Shown here piece after piece: positions 45,738-54,409 of a stretch of 64,000 bases of DNA. The DNA is taken from contig JAFWMA010000016.1 of the NCBI GenBank assembly GCA_017510825.1, forward strand, positions 117,352-181,351, in the 5' to 3' direction. Each line of letters opens with the position of its first letter. Position 1 is the stretch's first letter. The stretch is from Clostridia bacterium (lineage in GTDB: Bacteria; Bacillota; Clostridia; TANB77; CAG-508). Both the position numbers and the translations under genes were made by a program. Under the pieces are notes generated by a model. That model was not told the origin of the DNA. It saw nothing but the letters and a program-made list of their open reading frames with translations, and ran no database searches.

Positions 45738-48345
45738 TTAAATCCATTCATGATATTTCTTTATATAAATTCTTTTTGCAAAAATTGCAATTATACAATA
45801 CAAAAATGCAACTGAAAATATTAATACAATGTATTCAAATGCAATTGGTACTAAGCCAATAAGAGCTCCTAAAGGAGAAAATGGTACCAATATTGCAGCT
45901 ATAATTAAAGCAATAGAGGAAGCATAAACTGCTTTATGTGCATTGCTTTGAACAAAAGGCAATTTAGCTGTTCTAATTATATGCATTCCCGCTAAATTAG
46001 AAACGATACTATAACTAAACCAGATTGTCTGGAATAGAGCTACTTCTTTAACATTAAATGCAAACAAAAGTGTAGCAAATACAACCATATCGAAAATAGA
46101 ACTTAAAGGGCCCCAAAAAAGCATAAAATGTTTTAAACTTTTAATATCTAATCTTTTTGGATGATTAAGAGACTCTTTATCAACATTATCAAAAGGTAAA
46201 GTCATTTGTCCAAAGTCATAAAGTAAACCTTCCACTAGCAATTGTATAGGTGTTTCAGGTAAAAATGGTAGTAAAACACTTGCTATTACAACAGAAACAA
46301 CTTCTCCAAAATTGAAACTTGTTGATAGTTTTATATATTTCATTAAATTTGCAAATGTACGTCTTCCGCTCTGTTACACCATCTAAAAGGACATTTAAAT
46401 CTTTTTCCAATAAAATAATATCAGCAGATTCTTTAGCAATATCAACGGCTGTATCAACTGAAATACCAACATCAGAATTTGTAAGTGAAGGACTATCATT
46501 AATTCCATCACCCATATATCCTACAGTATTTCCTGAATCTCTTAAAAGCCTAACAATTCTAGCTTTTTGAATAGGGGATAATTTTGCAAAAACATTTACT
46601 TTTTTTAATAAAGTTAAAACAGCATCATCTGTTAATTTATCTATTTGATTGCCTAAAATTATTTTTTTAGATTTAATACCAACTTTGTTACAAACAGCTC
46701 TAGTAACTTCAGCATTGTCTCCGGTTAAAACAATAACTCTAATTCCAGAACGATTTAATCTTTCAATAGAGACTTTTGCACTTTCTTTTGGTGGATCTAA
46801 GAATCCAATAAATCCCATTAAGACCATGTTCTTTTCATCAGAAACCTCAAAATGATCAATGTTATTTATATCATTTTTTTGGCAAACTGCAACAACTCTT
46901 AAACCATCTTCATTGAGTTTTTTACTTATATTTTGTATATTATCTTTAATTTCTTTTGTTATAGGAAATACATCACCTTTATAATCAACTAAAGAACAAA
47001 TATTTAAAATTTCCTCTACAGCACCTTTTGTAATCATTTGCTTTTTTGTTCCATCTGATACTACAACAGATAATCTTCTACGAGAAAAATCAAAAGGAAT
47101 TTCATCAACCTTTTTATATTTTTCTTTATAATTTTCCATATTATTTTCTAAGCCTCTATTTATAACAGCCTCATCTATATTACCCTTTAAGCCAGTTTGA
47201 AAATATGAATTTAAGAATGCATGTTTTAAAACTCTTATATCTTCATCACCTTTGATGTCTAAATATTTTTCCAAAACAATTTTATCTTCAGTTAAAGTTC
47301 CTGTCTTGTCTGTACAGAGAATATTCATTGCTCCAAAATTTTGTATTGAATCTAATTTTTTAACAATAGTTTTCTTTTTTGACATTCTTACAGCACCTTT
47401 AGAAAGGCTAGAAGATAGTATAACAGGTAAAAGTAAAGGAGTAATACCTATAGCTATTGCAACTGCAAATGTGAAAGCTGTTATAATATCATGCTTAAAT
47501 ATATTTAATAAAAATATTAAGGGAATAAGAACGAGCATAAAATTGATTAGTAATTTGCTTATTTTTTCAATTCCTTTTTGAAATGCAGTTTTAGGTTTAC
47601 CTTGGGAAATAGTATGAGCAATTTTTCCAAAATATGTTGAATCCCCAGTTTTTATAACTATTCCTTTTGCACTACCAGAGATTACATTAGTTCCCATAAA
47701 ACAGATGGTATCTAAGTCTGCTAAACTATCTAAGTCATTATCTGATATTTCAGAATTAACAACTTTTTTTACACTATCTGATTCACCTGTTAGAGAAGAC
47801 TGTCCAACATATAAATCTTTTGCTTCTATTATTCTTAAATCTGCAGGAATCATACTGCCGGCAGATAATAAGACTACATCACCTAAAGTGACATCTTTTA
47901 CTGGAATTTTTACTTCTTTATTATCACGTAAAACATTTGCTGTTATAGCAACAATGTTTTGTAGTGCCTGTGCAGCTTTATTTGATCTATATTCTTCAAA
48001 AAAATCTAGAAAAGTACTGGTTATAACAAGAATCGCTATAACTAGTATATTTGCATAACTTGGGGTTTCTGGCAAATAAATATCTGTATAAATTAAAATA
48101 AGAACAATACCAAGTAAAATACAATTAAATGGTGAAAAAAGGCTTTCAAAAAAATAATTATACCATCTCTTAGGTTTAGCTTGTCTTATTTCATTAAAAC
48201 CATATTTATTGATTTTTTCTTGTGCTTCACTTGATGTTAAACCATTTTCTTTTACATGATATTTTTCCATAAATTCTTCTTTTTTTAATATACATTCTTG
48301 TCCATACATTTTATTTACATTTACTTCTTCCTTAGCAACTGCCAA
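45738..48345 (-). CDS. MgtA-like P-type ATPase split by +1 shift at CGG
   Basis: The zero frame (TTG start at 48345, AGGAG upstream) encodes the cation-ATPase N terminus, the TGES-bearing actuator (LTGESDSVKK), the phosphorylation site CTDKTGTLT (D346) and GDGINDSPSL. It then reaches GAG-CGG-AAG at codon 660 (46366-46368) and runs into unrelated sequence. Skipping the C gives EGRRTFANLMKYIK, which matches the MgtA pattern EGRRTFAN-x-x-KYIK. It continues through the last membrane spans (NFGEVVSVVIAS, LLPFLPETPIQLL, LLYDFGQMTLPFDNVD) to 45738. The joined length is 868 residues, normal for MgtA Mg2+ importers. All catalytic motifs are intact, so the break looks recent, artefactual or bypassed. 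Confidence 0.85.
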
Positions 48346-48434
48346 TTAAATCATCTCCTATCAAAATTAATTACCTTAAATATTATAACACTAAATTTAT
48401 AAAATGAAACATAAATAGGAAAAAAAAATCATAT

Positions 48435-48732
48435 ACATGGGAACAAGTTAGAGCTTATAGTGTAATAGCACTACATAATTTATTAAATTCTGCGAATGAT
48501 GTGAGTTTAAAGAATATGGAAAAAAAGAAATAATTCTGATTGGATAAATAAATTCACAAGAATAGACAAAATAGAGCAGTTAAATAAAAATATAATAGAT
48601 GAAGTAATTGATAAAATAGACATATCAAATTCAGGCAGTATTACTATTACCTATAAGTATCAAGATGAATATTTTTCAGCGTTAGACTTTATAAATAACA
48701 GAGTTTATGATATAATAAGTGTCAGTGTTTAG
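48435..48732 (+). pseudogene. remnants in the mgtA-rbgA gap, second part recombinase-like
   Basis: The 428-bp gap holds two open frames without starts. One (48438-48533) reads WEQVRAYSVIALHNLLNS. Another, ending at 48732, reads WINKFTRIDKIEQLNKNII then IDKIDISNSGSITITYKY. The second resembles the C-terminal tail of large serine recombinases (helix, then a DxI-x-(x)-I beta pair). Both appear to be decayed genes, perhaps traces of a mobile element. The call is by eye and weak. Confidence 0.35.
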
Positions 48733-48773
48733 ATAGTCAAAAAAAGTAAGTATATAATAGGAGTTGAATACAA

Positions 48774-49679
48774 ATGGAAGAGAATAATACAGAAAAAAAG
48801 TTTCGTAGTGCAAGTTTTTCGTGGTACCCTGGTCATATGGCTAAAACAAAAAGACATATGATTGAGGATTTGAAATTAATAGATTTGGTTGTAGAAATAT
48901 TGGATGCTAGGATTCCAGTTGCAAGTAGAAATCCAGATTTGGCACATTATGTTAAAAATAAAAGACAAATTATTGTGCTTAATAAATCTGACTTAGCAGA
49001 TGAGAATTCTACTAATGATTGGGTTAAGTACTTTAGAAATAATGGAATAAATGCGATTGCTATTGAAGCAAATTCAAAAAAAGGAATCAATCAGTTATTA
49101 AAATTGATAAATTTAGTTAATACAGACATTCAAAAAAAGTATAAGCAAAAGGGAAGAATTGGATATGTTACTAAGGCGATGATATTTGGTATTCCTAATG
49201 TTGGAAAATCTACTGTAATAAATAGTTTGTCTGGTAAAAAAACTGCAAAGGTTGAAAATAGACCTGGTGTAACAAAACAAAAACAATGGATTAGGATTGC
49301 TGACAATATTCAATTGATGGATACTCCAGGAATGTTATGGCCTAAATTTGAAAATGAAAAGATAGCGATGAATTTAGCATTTACAAATAGCATTGGTCAA
49401 AATGCTATGGATACTGAGGAAGTAGCTTTTTATTTACTAAAATTATTAGTTAATAACTATAAATCTAATGTTGAAAGTAGGTATAATATAGTGATAGCAG
49501 ATGACAGCAATTTACTAAATGACAACTTTTATATTGTTGAGTTAAGAGATAATATTGCTAAGAATAACGGTTGTATAGTTTCTGGTGGAAATATAGATGA
49601 AACTAAGGTTTCTAATATGATATTAAATGATTTTCAGTTAGGAAAATTTGGAAGAATTACTTTAGAAAAACCAGAATAA
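48774..49679 (+). CDS. rbgA: ribosome biogenesis GTPase RbgA/YlqF
   Basis: The 301-residue protein is a circularly permuted GTPase. WYPGHMAKTKR is the N-terminal signature. NKSDLAD (G4) comes first, followed by GIPNVGKSTVIN (G1) and MDTPGMLWPKF (G3). RbgA acts in late 50S subunit assembly. AGGAG precedes the start. It precedes mrnC, another RNA-related gene, by 83 bp. Confidence 0.93.
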   Translation: MEENNTEKKFRSASFSWYPGHMAKTKRHMIEDLKLIDLVVEILDARIPVASRNPDLAHYVKNKRQIIVLNKSDLADENSTNDWVKYFRNNGINAIAIEANSKKGINQLLKLINLVNTDIQKKYKQKGRIGYVTKAMIFGIPNVGKSTVINSLSGKKTAKVENRPGVTKQKQWIRIADNIQLMDTPGMLWPKFENEKIAMNLAFTNSIGQNAMDTEEVAFYLLKLLVNNYKSNVESRYNIVIADDSNLLNDNFYIVELRDNIAKNNGCIVSGGNIDETKVSNMILNDFQLGKFGRITLEKPE

Positions 49680-49762
49680 TTATTTTAAAAATAGATTGCA
49701 AAAAATTATTTTATGCTATATAATTTTATATGTAAGAATATTGTGAAACGGAGCTAAAAAGT

Positions 49763-50167
49763 ATGTTTGATGACTTAATTATTAAAAACGAAACAGAAAT
49801 AAATATGATGTCACCACTAACGTGGGCTTATGTTGGAGATAGCGTTTATGAACTATATGTTAGAACATACCTAAGTAATAATACAAATTTAAACCCACAC
49901 AAAATGCATATTAAAGCAATAAAGTATGTAAAAGCAAATGCACAAGCTCGTATTTTATATGAATTAATGAATGATTTAACTGATGAAGAAAGAGAAATTG
50001 TAAGAAGAGGAAGAAATACAGAAAACCACCACTTGCCTAAAAATGCCTCAAATATGGAATATATGTACTCAACAGCATTTGAATCACTTATTGGATATTT
50101 GTATTTAACAAAGCAAAATAAACGTTTAAAAATAGTATTGGAAAAATGTATAAGAATAAATGATTAA
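49763..50167 (+). CDS. mrnC: Mini-ribonuclease 3
   Basis: The 134-residue protein has the RNase III catalytic domain without an RNA-binding domain. LTWAYVGDSVYELYVRTYL carries the catalytic Asp/Glu pair, and STAFESLIGYLYL corresponds to the second acidic motif. It matures 23S rRNA ends in Firmicutes. GGAGC precedes the start. Positions 50168-50316 downstream are AT-rich without features. Confidence 0.9.
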   Translation: MFDDLIIKNETEINMMSPLTWAYVGDSVYELYVRTYLSNNTNLNPHKMHIKAIKYVKANAQARILYELMNDLTDEEREIVRRGRNTENHHLPKNASNMEYMYSTAFESLIGYLYLTKQNKRLKIVLEKCIRIND

Positions 50168-50316
50168 GCTAGTAAGTAAAATAAATATTATAATAAGAAA
50201 TAAAACAATGAAGATAAAAAGCCATTTAAAAAATGAAATACTGAAATATGTATAGCATAACAAATATATGTAAATCAAAAATATATATGTATAATATTTG
50301 AATACTAAATAAAATA

Positions 50317-50344
50317 AAAACTACTCAATATTATGAGTAGTTTT
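50317..50344 (-). terminator. bidirectional terminator between mrnC and tRNA-Glu
   Basis: AAAACTACTCA (50317-50327) pairs with TGAGTAGTTTT (50334-50344). On the minus strand it follows the tRNA-Glu end and runs into a T-rich tract. It can also serve mrnC on the plus strand. Confidence 0.7.
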
Positions 50345-50349
50345 CTTTA

Positions 50350-50424
50350 TGGTGACCCCTACGGGAATCGAACCCATGATTCGGCCTTGAGAGGGCCGCG
50401 TCTTAACCGCTTGACCAAGGGGCC
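50350..50424 (-). tRNA. tRNA-Glu (CTC)
   Basis: On the minus strand, GGCCCCT pairs with AGGGGTC (one G-T pair), followed by A and an encoded CCA. The anticodon arm is CGGCC-CTCTCAA-GGCCG with anticodon CTC at the standard loop position. The T-arm is GGGTTCGATTCCC. The full cloverleaf is readable over 75 bases. Confidence 0.93.
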
Positions 50425-50503
50425 AAAAAATATAACATTAATATTATATAACAGAAAAAAATATAAGTCAATTGTTTTAAAAGAAAAGAAGAATTTTTTT
50501 AAA

Positions 50504-50537
50504 AGCCGAAGAATGAAATCTAAACCATTCTTCGGCT
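50504..50537 (-). terminator. terminator of the minus-strand ORF 50553-50927
   Basis: A 12-bp stem, AGCCGAAGAATG (50504-50515) with CATTCTTCGGCT (50526-50537), lies 15 bp past the stop of the minus-strand gene. Confidence 0.75.
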
Positions 50538-50552
50538 GGAAACAAATTTCCC

Positions 50553-50927
50553 CTAGTTACACCATATCAAAGCATAATACCACTTTAAACAATGAAATTT
50601 ACTCTCTAAAGAATCAAGAGTAATTGATGGAACATAAAGATTTAGATCTTGTACATACTTCTCTAAAGATAAAGCTTGTTGCACATAAAATGTATTGGGT
50701 ACAAAAAATATATCTTCGGGTGAAACAACTATAGCGAAAACTTCGTTATTAAAGTTGAATGTCCTACATTTTACATCCTTATATAAATAGAAGGTTATCT
50801 GAAATGAAACAGGAATTAATTGATCTCTAATTGTTACAAAAGATCTAAAGTAAATAGGTGACTTATTTGTTAATCTTATTCCAATACTCCGAAGAAAGGG
50901 TATTTTAGACACACTAAAAATAGACAT
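50553..50927 (-). CDS. protein of unknown function, composition unlike neighbours
   Basis: This 124-residue ORF starts MSIFSVSKIPFL. It is supported by a near-consensus minus-strand promoter (50968-50996), the ribosome binding site GGAAGGA and a strong terminator. It is rich in Phe, Ser and Val and poor in Lys, unlike neighbouring proteins, so it may be foreign. No family is recognised. Codon 13 is CGG (50889-50891). Skipping the C would reach a stop after four codons, so here CGG must be read in frame if the protein is made at all. The only methionine is the first, so no alternative ATG start avoids the CGG. Confidence 0.6.
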   Translation of the reverse strand: MSIFSVSKIPFLRSIGIRLTNKSPIYFRSFVTIRDQLIPVSFQITFYLYKDVKCRTFNFNNEVFAIVVSPEDIFFVPNTFYVQQALSLEKYVQDLNLYVPSITLDSLESKFHCLKWYYALIWCN

Positions 50928-50967
50928 TTCGTTTCCTTCCTAAATAGTAATTTACTAGAACAAAACA

Positions 50968-50996
50968 ATAATATCATTGTTTTGATATTATGTCAA
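50968..50996 (-). promoter_or_regulatory. consensus-like sigma-A promoter, minus strand
   Basis: On the minus strand, TTGACA (50991-50996), 17 bp, TATTAT (50968-50973), about 40 bp before the ATG at 50927. Confidence 0.7.
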
Positions 50997-51021
50997 TACA
51001 AAGTATATTTTTTCAAAAGAC

Positions 51022-51050
51022 TTGATTTATATAACGTTTTGTTGTAAAAT
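51022..51050 (+). promoter_or_regulatory. sigma-A-type promoter of efp
   Basis: TTGATT (51022-51027), 17 bp, TAAAAT (51045-51050), 48 bp before the efp start; divergent from the minus-strand promoter at 50968. Confidence 0.55.
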
Positions 51051-51098
51051 TACATATATGTAAAGAAATGTATATAAATAAGAAAGGTGGTAATAATA

Positions 51099-51665
51099 AT
51101 GGCAGCAGTTTATTCGGCAGGTGATTTTAGAAACGGAACAACTTTTGAAATGGACGGCAATGTATTTAGAGTAGTTGAATTCCAACATGTTAAACCAGGC
51201 AAAGGATCAGCATTTGTTAGAACAAAAATTAAAAATGTTATAACAGGAGCAGTTTTAGAAAAAACATTTAATCCTTCTGAAAAATTTCCCGGTGCTGATA
51301 TTGAGAAAAAAGAAATGCAGTATTTATATGAAGATGGTGGAATATATTATTTCATGGATAATGAAACATATGATCAAACACCATTAAATAAAGAACAGCT
51401 AGGAGAAAGTTTGAAGTTCTTAAAAGAAAATATGAATGTTAAACTATTATCATATAAAGGAAATGTATTTTCTATAGAATTACCTATTTCTGTTGAATTT
51501 GAAGTAAAATATACAGAACCAGGATTTGCAGGTAATACAACTACAACTTCTGGAAAACCTGCTACACTTGAAAATGGATATGAATTAATGGTTCCAATGT
51601 TTATTAACATTGGAGATGTGATTAAAGTTGATACAAGAACAGGTGAATATATGGAAAGAGTATAA
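51099..51665 (+). CDS. efp: elongation factor P
   Basis: The 188-residue protein has the three EF-P beta-barrel domains. The loop [12 protein letters not shown] carries the lysine (K35) that is modified in many bacteria to help proline-proline peptide bond formation. [20 protein letters not shown] and [22 protein letters not shown] are the C-terminal signatures. AAAGGTGG is 8 bases before the ATG at 51099, chosen over an upstream GTG. The next gene, with a CD1247-type domain, follows by 17 bp. Confidence 0.95.
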   Translation: MAAVYSAGDFRNGTTFEMDGNVFRVVEFQHVKPGKGSAFVRTKIKNVITGAVLEKTFNPSEKFPGADIEKKEMQYLYEDGGIYYFMDNETYDQTPLNKEQLGESLKFLKENMNVKLLSYKGNVFSIELPISVEFEVKYTEPGFAGNTTTTSGKPATLENGYELMVPMFINIGDVIKVDTRTGEYMERV

Positions 51666-51682
51666 AATAGAAAGGAACCTAA

Positions 51683-52291
51683 ATGTCAGATTTTAATAAA
51701 AAATATCAAGAACTCATTTCTGAACTTGAAAAGAGTATAAAAGACAAGAATGAATTAAATCAAATTAAAGGGATACTTAGCGAACTCGTGATTTTTCTTA
51801 CTGATAGAGTAAGTAAATCAGTTGAGATGGAAAGTGATATAAATAAGATTGATAGAAATGTAAGAAGATTGCAAAAAAGAATCGAAGAAATAGAAGAGGA
51901 TATTTATGTTGATATAGATGAAGATGTGGAGTCACTAGAAAAATTAGGGTATGACCAAATGCATGACCATGATTATGAATTTGAAATAATTTGTCCATAT
52001 TGTGATTATGAGTTTATAACTGATAATAGTTACAAAAACAACTCTACGATAAAATGTCCGAAATGTAAAAAAATAATTGAATTAGATTGGAATTTTGAAA
52101 ATAATAATAGCTCCAATTTAGATGAAAATGAATACTATTATGAGGAAGAAAATGACACAGAGAATAAAAAACAAATTGCAGAAAACAATGAAAAATATAG
52201 TATAGATGTTAAAACACCTAAAAACGAAAAATATAATAATTCTAAAAATAAGAAAAACAAAAATGAGGAAGATGAAGACGAAGATATGTAG
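51683..52291 (+). CDS. CD1247-type zinc-ribbon protein
   Basis: The 202-residue protein has an N-terminal helical coiled coil (about residues 1-75), then an acidic stretch, and a zinc ribbon CPYCDYEF...CPKCKKI near residues 105-130. The tail is low-complexity and charged. Proteins annotated as having a CD1247 N-terminal domain are found next to efp in Clostridia, as here. The role is unknown. AAAGGAA precedes the start. Confidence 0.78.
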   Translation: MSDFNKKYQELISELEKSIKDKNELNQIKGILSELVIFLTDRVSKSVEMESDINKIDRNVRRLQKRIEEIEEDIYVDIDEDVESLEKLGYDQMHDHDYEFEIICPYCDYEFITDNSYKNNSTIKCPKCKKIIELDWNFENNNSSNLDENEYYYEEENDTENKKQIAENNEKYSIDVKTPKNEKYNNSKNKKNKNEEDEDEDM

Positions 52292-52362
52292 ATGTAATTA
52301 TTAGTGGCGTGTAATCTAAATAATAGCTATTTATAGTTTATATTTTAGAATACTCGCCCTAT

Positions 52363-52968
52363 TTAAATGCTATAATAATCCAGCGGATTAACTGCTTGAC
52401 TATTAACTTTTATTGTAAAATGAAGGTGAGATCCAGTACTAGCACCATTAGTTGGATTTCCGTTTGAATCGCGATAGGGATTATTAGAGATGCCATATAC
52501 ATTTTTAGGACCGACAGTACCAATAACTTGGTTCTTATGTATTTTGTCACCTATAGATACATAAAAAACTGGAGATACGTGACAATATGATATTGCAATA
52601 TCAGGATGATTAATTAGCTGATAGGATATAGTATAGCCACCACCAGCTCCCCATGAAGCAAAATATACATTACCATCATCTACAGCAACTAATTTAGTTC
52701 CTTCAGGAGCCGGTATATCAATTCCAGAATGGTATGTTGATGCACCAGAAGTTGGACTAGTACGTTTTCCAAAGAATGATGAAATATTATAATGTTCGGG
52801 AATAGGCCACACAAAATTATAAGAAGATGAAATAGAATTACAAATGTATTCATTGCTATTTAAAATAGTAACAATATTTAAAGATAAAGAACAAATAACA
52901 CTAAGAAAACAAATAATAACAATGAAAATAAAGAATATCTTTATAGTATCAATAAAAGCACTAAACAA
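52363..52968 (-). CDS. M23-family peptidoglycan metallopeptidase
   Basis: The 201-residue protein has an N-terminal membrane anchor (residues 8-30) and a LytM-type M23 domain. Zinc ligands are in STYHSGIDIPAP (H and D) and GSHLHFTI (H-x-H). The domain cuts peptidoglycan cross-links. It starts at TTG 52968, with TAAGGAG five bases upstream. It is divergent from gtrA and separated from it by tRNA-Trp. Such anchored M23 proteins act in cell-wall remodelling or sporulation; the exact role here is unclear. Confidence 0.87.
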   Translation of the reverse strand: MFSAFIDTIKIFFIFIVIICFLSVICSLSLNIVTILNSNEYICNSISSSYNFVWPIPEHYNISSFFGKRTSPTSGASTYHSGIDIPAPEGTKLVAVDDGNVYFASWGAGGGYTISYQLINHPDIAISYCHVSPVFYVSIGDKIHKNQVIGTVGPKNVYGISNNPYRDSNGNPTNGASTGSHLHFTIKVNSQAVNPLDYYSI

Positions 52969-53003
52969 AAAAACTCCTTAATCTTTGAAATTAGTGCAAA
53001 AAA

Positions 53004-53078
53004 TGGCAGGGGTAGAAGGATTCGAACCCTCACGCACGGTTTTGGAGACCGGAATGCTACCATTAACATCATACCCCT
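53004..53078 (-). tRNA. tRNA-Trp (CCA)
   Basis: On the minus strand, AGGGGTA pairs with TACCCCT, then G and an encoded CCA. The anticodon loop CTCCAAA has CCA at positions 34-36, and the T-arm has GGGTTCGAATCC. The overall sequence closely resembles other Firmicutes tRNA-Trp genes. Confidence 0.94.
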
Positions 53079-53167
53079 ATATGAAATTATTAATAACAAT
53101 ATATATAATAACATAAAGTAAAAAAAATATCAATAGATATTGAATAAAAAAATAATAGGAGATTTTT

Positions 53168-53587
53168 ATGGAAAAAATAAAAAAGATATTAAAAAAAGTT
53201 ATGACTAAAGAAGTTATTTTATATATACTATTCGGACTTTTAACCACTATTGTTAATTGGGTATTATTTTACATATTAAATGACAAATTAGGTTGGAATG
53301 AAAATGTTGCAAATATAATCTCCATTATAGCAGCTGTATTAGTAGCTTATGTAACAAATAAAGATCTTGTATTCCACTCTGAAGCCAAAGGATTCAAAGA
53401 AAAGTTTATCGAATTTTGGAAGTTTATTGCTGGAAGAGCAGCAACAATGGTACTAGAGTGGGGAATAGCTGCACTATTGTTTTTGACACCAATTCCAAAG
53501 CTAATTACAAAAATGATAGTTACAGTAATAATTGTAATATTAAACTTTTTTATAAGTAAATTTTTTGCTTTTAAAAAAAATAAGTAA
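53168..53587 (+). CDS. GtrA-family membrane protein
   Basis: The 139-residue protein has four membrane spans and the GtrA pattern: FGLLTTIVNWVLFYIL near the start and FFISKFFAFKK at the end. Family members are thought to help translocate undecaprenyl-linked sugars used for glycosylating cell-surface polymers. AATAGGAG precedes the start. No GtrB partner is next to it. Confidence 0.86.
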   Translation: MEKIKKILKKVMTKEVILYILFGLLTTIVNWVLFYILNDKLGWNENVANIISIIAAVLVAYVTNKDLVFHSEAKGFKEKFIEFWKFIAGRAATMVLEWGIAALLFLTPIPKLITKMIVTVIIVILNFFISKFFAFKKNK

Positions 53588-53653
53588 AAGGTATTGAAAT
53601 AAAAATGATTGTATTGTAGAATATATATATACTAAAGAAAGGAATAAAAAAAC

Positions 53654-54265
53654 ATGGCAGATAGAAGAATAGGAGAAAGAAGAGCGCCGGAGAAAGGGAT
53701 TATTAAAATTCCCCTAAAGAGGATGATTTTGTATTTAATATTTGCAATAATATTACTTTCTTCAGTTGTTGGAAATATTATATTATCAATTATGTATTCA
53801 GAAGCTAAAAAAGAAATGGATTTTTATACTGGAAGCTATACATCCGAGATTACAGAAAATGAAAGTCCTTATGAAGTTCATGTTGAAGCAGATAAAGAAC
53901 AGATATCTCCAGGTGAAACTGTTAATTTTAATATAAGTGTAAAAGTAAATGATCCAAACAGCAAAGGAGTAATTATGCTAGAGTCGATGTTTCTTTATGA
54001 TACCGAATACTTTGATTGTAAAGTGATTGGAGCTACTAGCAATAATTGGGAAATAAAATATATTTTAAATAACTATTTTATTGCTAATAAAAAGGATTTA
54101 CTACCAAGCTATGGAGATGAAATTGTTGCTAAAGTATCATTTACTGCTAAGAAAAAATCGAGTAAAGCTGAACAAACTATTTCTTTTGAACAGTTTAAAA
54201 TTACAACTGAAAATGAAGAGAAAGTAGAATTTCCTGCACAGTCTGTTAGCGTCATAATAAAGTAA
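53654..54265 (+). CDS. membrane-anchored cohesin-like protein
   Basis: The 203-residue protein has a basic N terminus, one membrane span (residues 26-48) and an extracytoplasmic beta-sandwich at about 75-203. The latter reads like a cohesin: SPGETVNFNISVKVND, MLESMFLYDTEYF, the tryptophan-bearing strand NNWEIKY and IVAKVSFTAKKK. The adjacent gene encodes a secreted L,D-transpeptidase with an N-terminal dockerin, so this protein may hold that enzyme at the membrane. Cohesin assignment is by eye; no classical scaffoldin features such as a cellulose-binding module are present. Confidence 0.7.
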   Translation: MADRRIGERRAPEKGIIKIPLKRMILYLIFAIILLSSVVGNIILSIMYSEAKKEMDFYTGSYTSEITENESPYEVHVEADKEQISPGETVNFNISVKVNDPNSKGVIMLESMFLYDTEYFDCKVIGATSNNWEIKYILNNYFIANKKDLLPSYGDEIVAKVSFTAKKKSSKAEQTISFEQFKITTENEEKVEFPAQSVSVIIK

Positions 54266-54278
54266 TAAAATGAATGAT

Positions 54279-54311
54279 AAACAAGCTATGATAAAAGATC
54301 ATAGCTTGTTT
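54279..54311 (+). terminator. terminator after the cohesin-like gene
   Basis: A 14-bp perfect stem (54279-54292 with 54298-54311) followed by T residues. Confidence 0.8.
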
Positions 54312-54343
54312 TTATTCATTAAATAGAGCAGGGATATAAATAT

Positions 54344-54372
54344 TTGCAATTTTTTCGTAAATATGATATAAT
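54344..54372 (+). promoter_or_regulatory. sigma-A-type promoter of the dockerin-transpeptidase gene
   Basis: TTGCAA (54344-54349), 17 bp, TATAAT (54367-54372), 37 bp before the ATG at 54410. Confidence 0.65.
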
Positions 54373-54409
54373 AAATTTGGTGAGTTGTGTAAAAAAGGAG
54401 GCGAGGTTG

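Noticed and set aside
50333..50623. Plus-strand ORF reading GDPYGNRTHDSALRGPRLN
   Set aside because: It is the antisense of the tRNA-Glu gene at 50350-50424, a well-known spurious protein pattern; no ribosome binding site.
35945..52363. GGGCGAGTATTC near 35947 and its complement near 52353 as a repeat family
   Set aside because: The shared stretch is only about 12 bases and the second copy does not form a hairpin, so chance is plausible.
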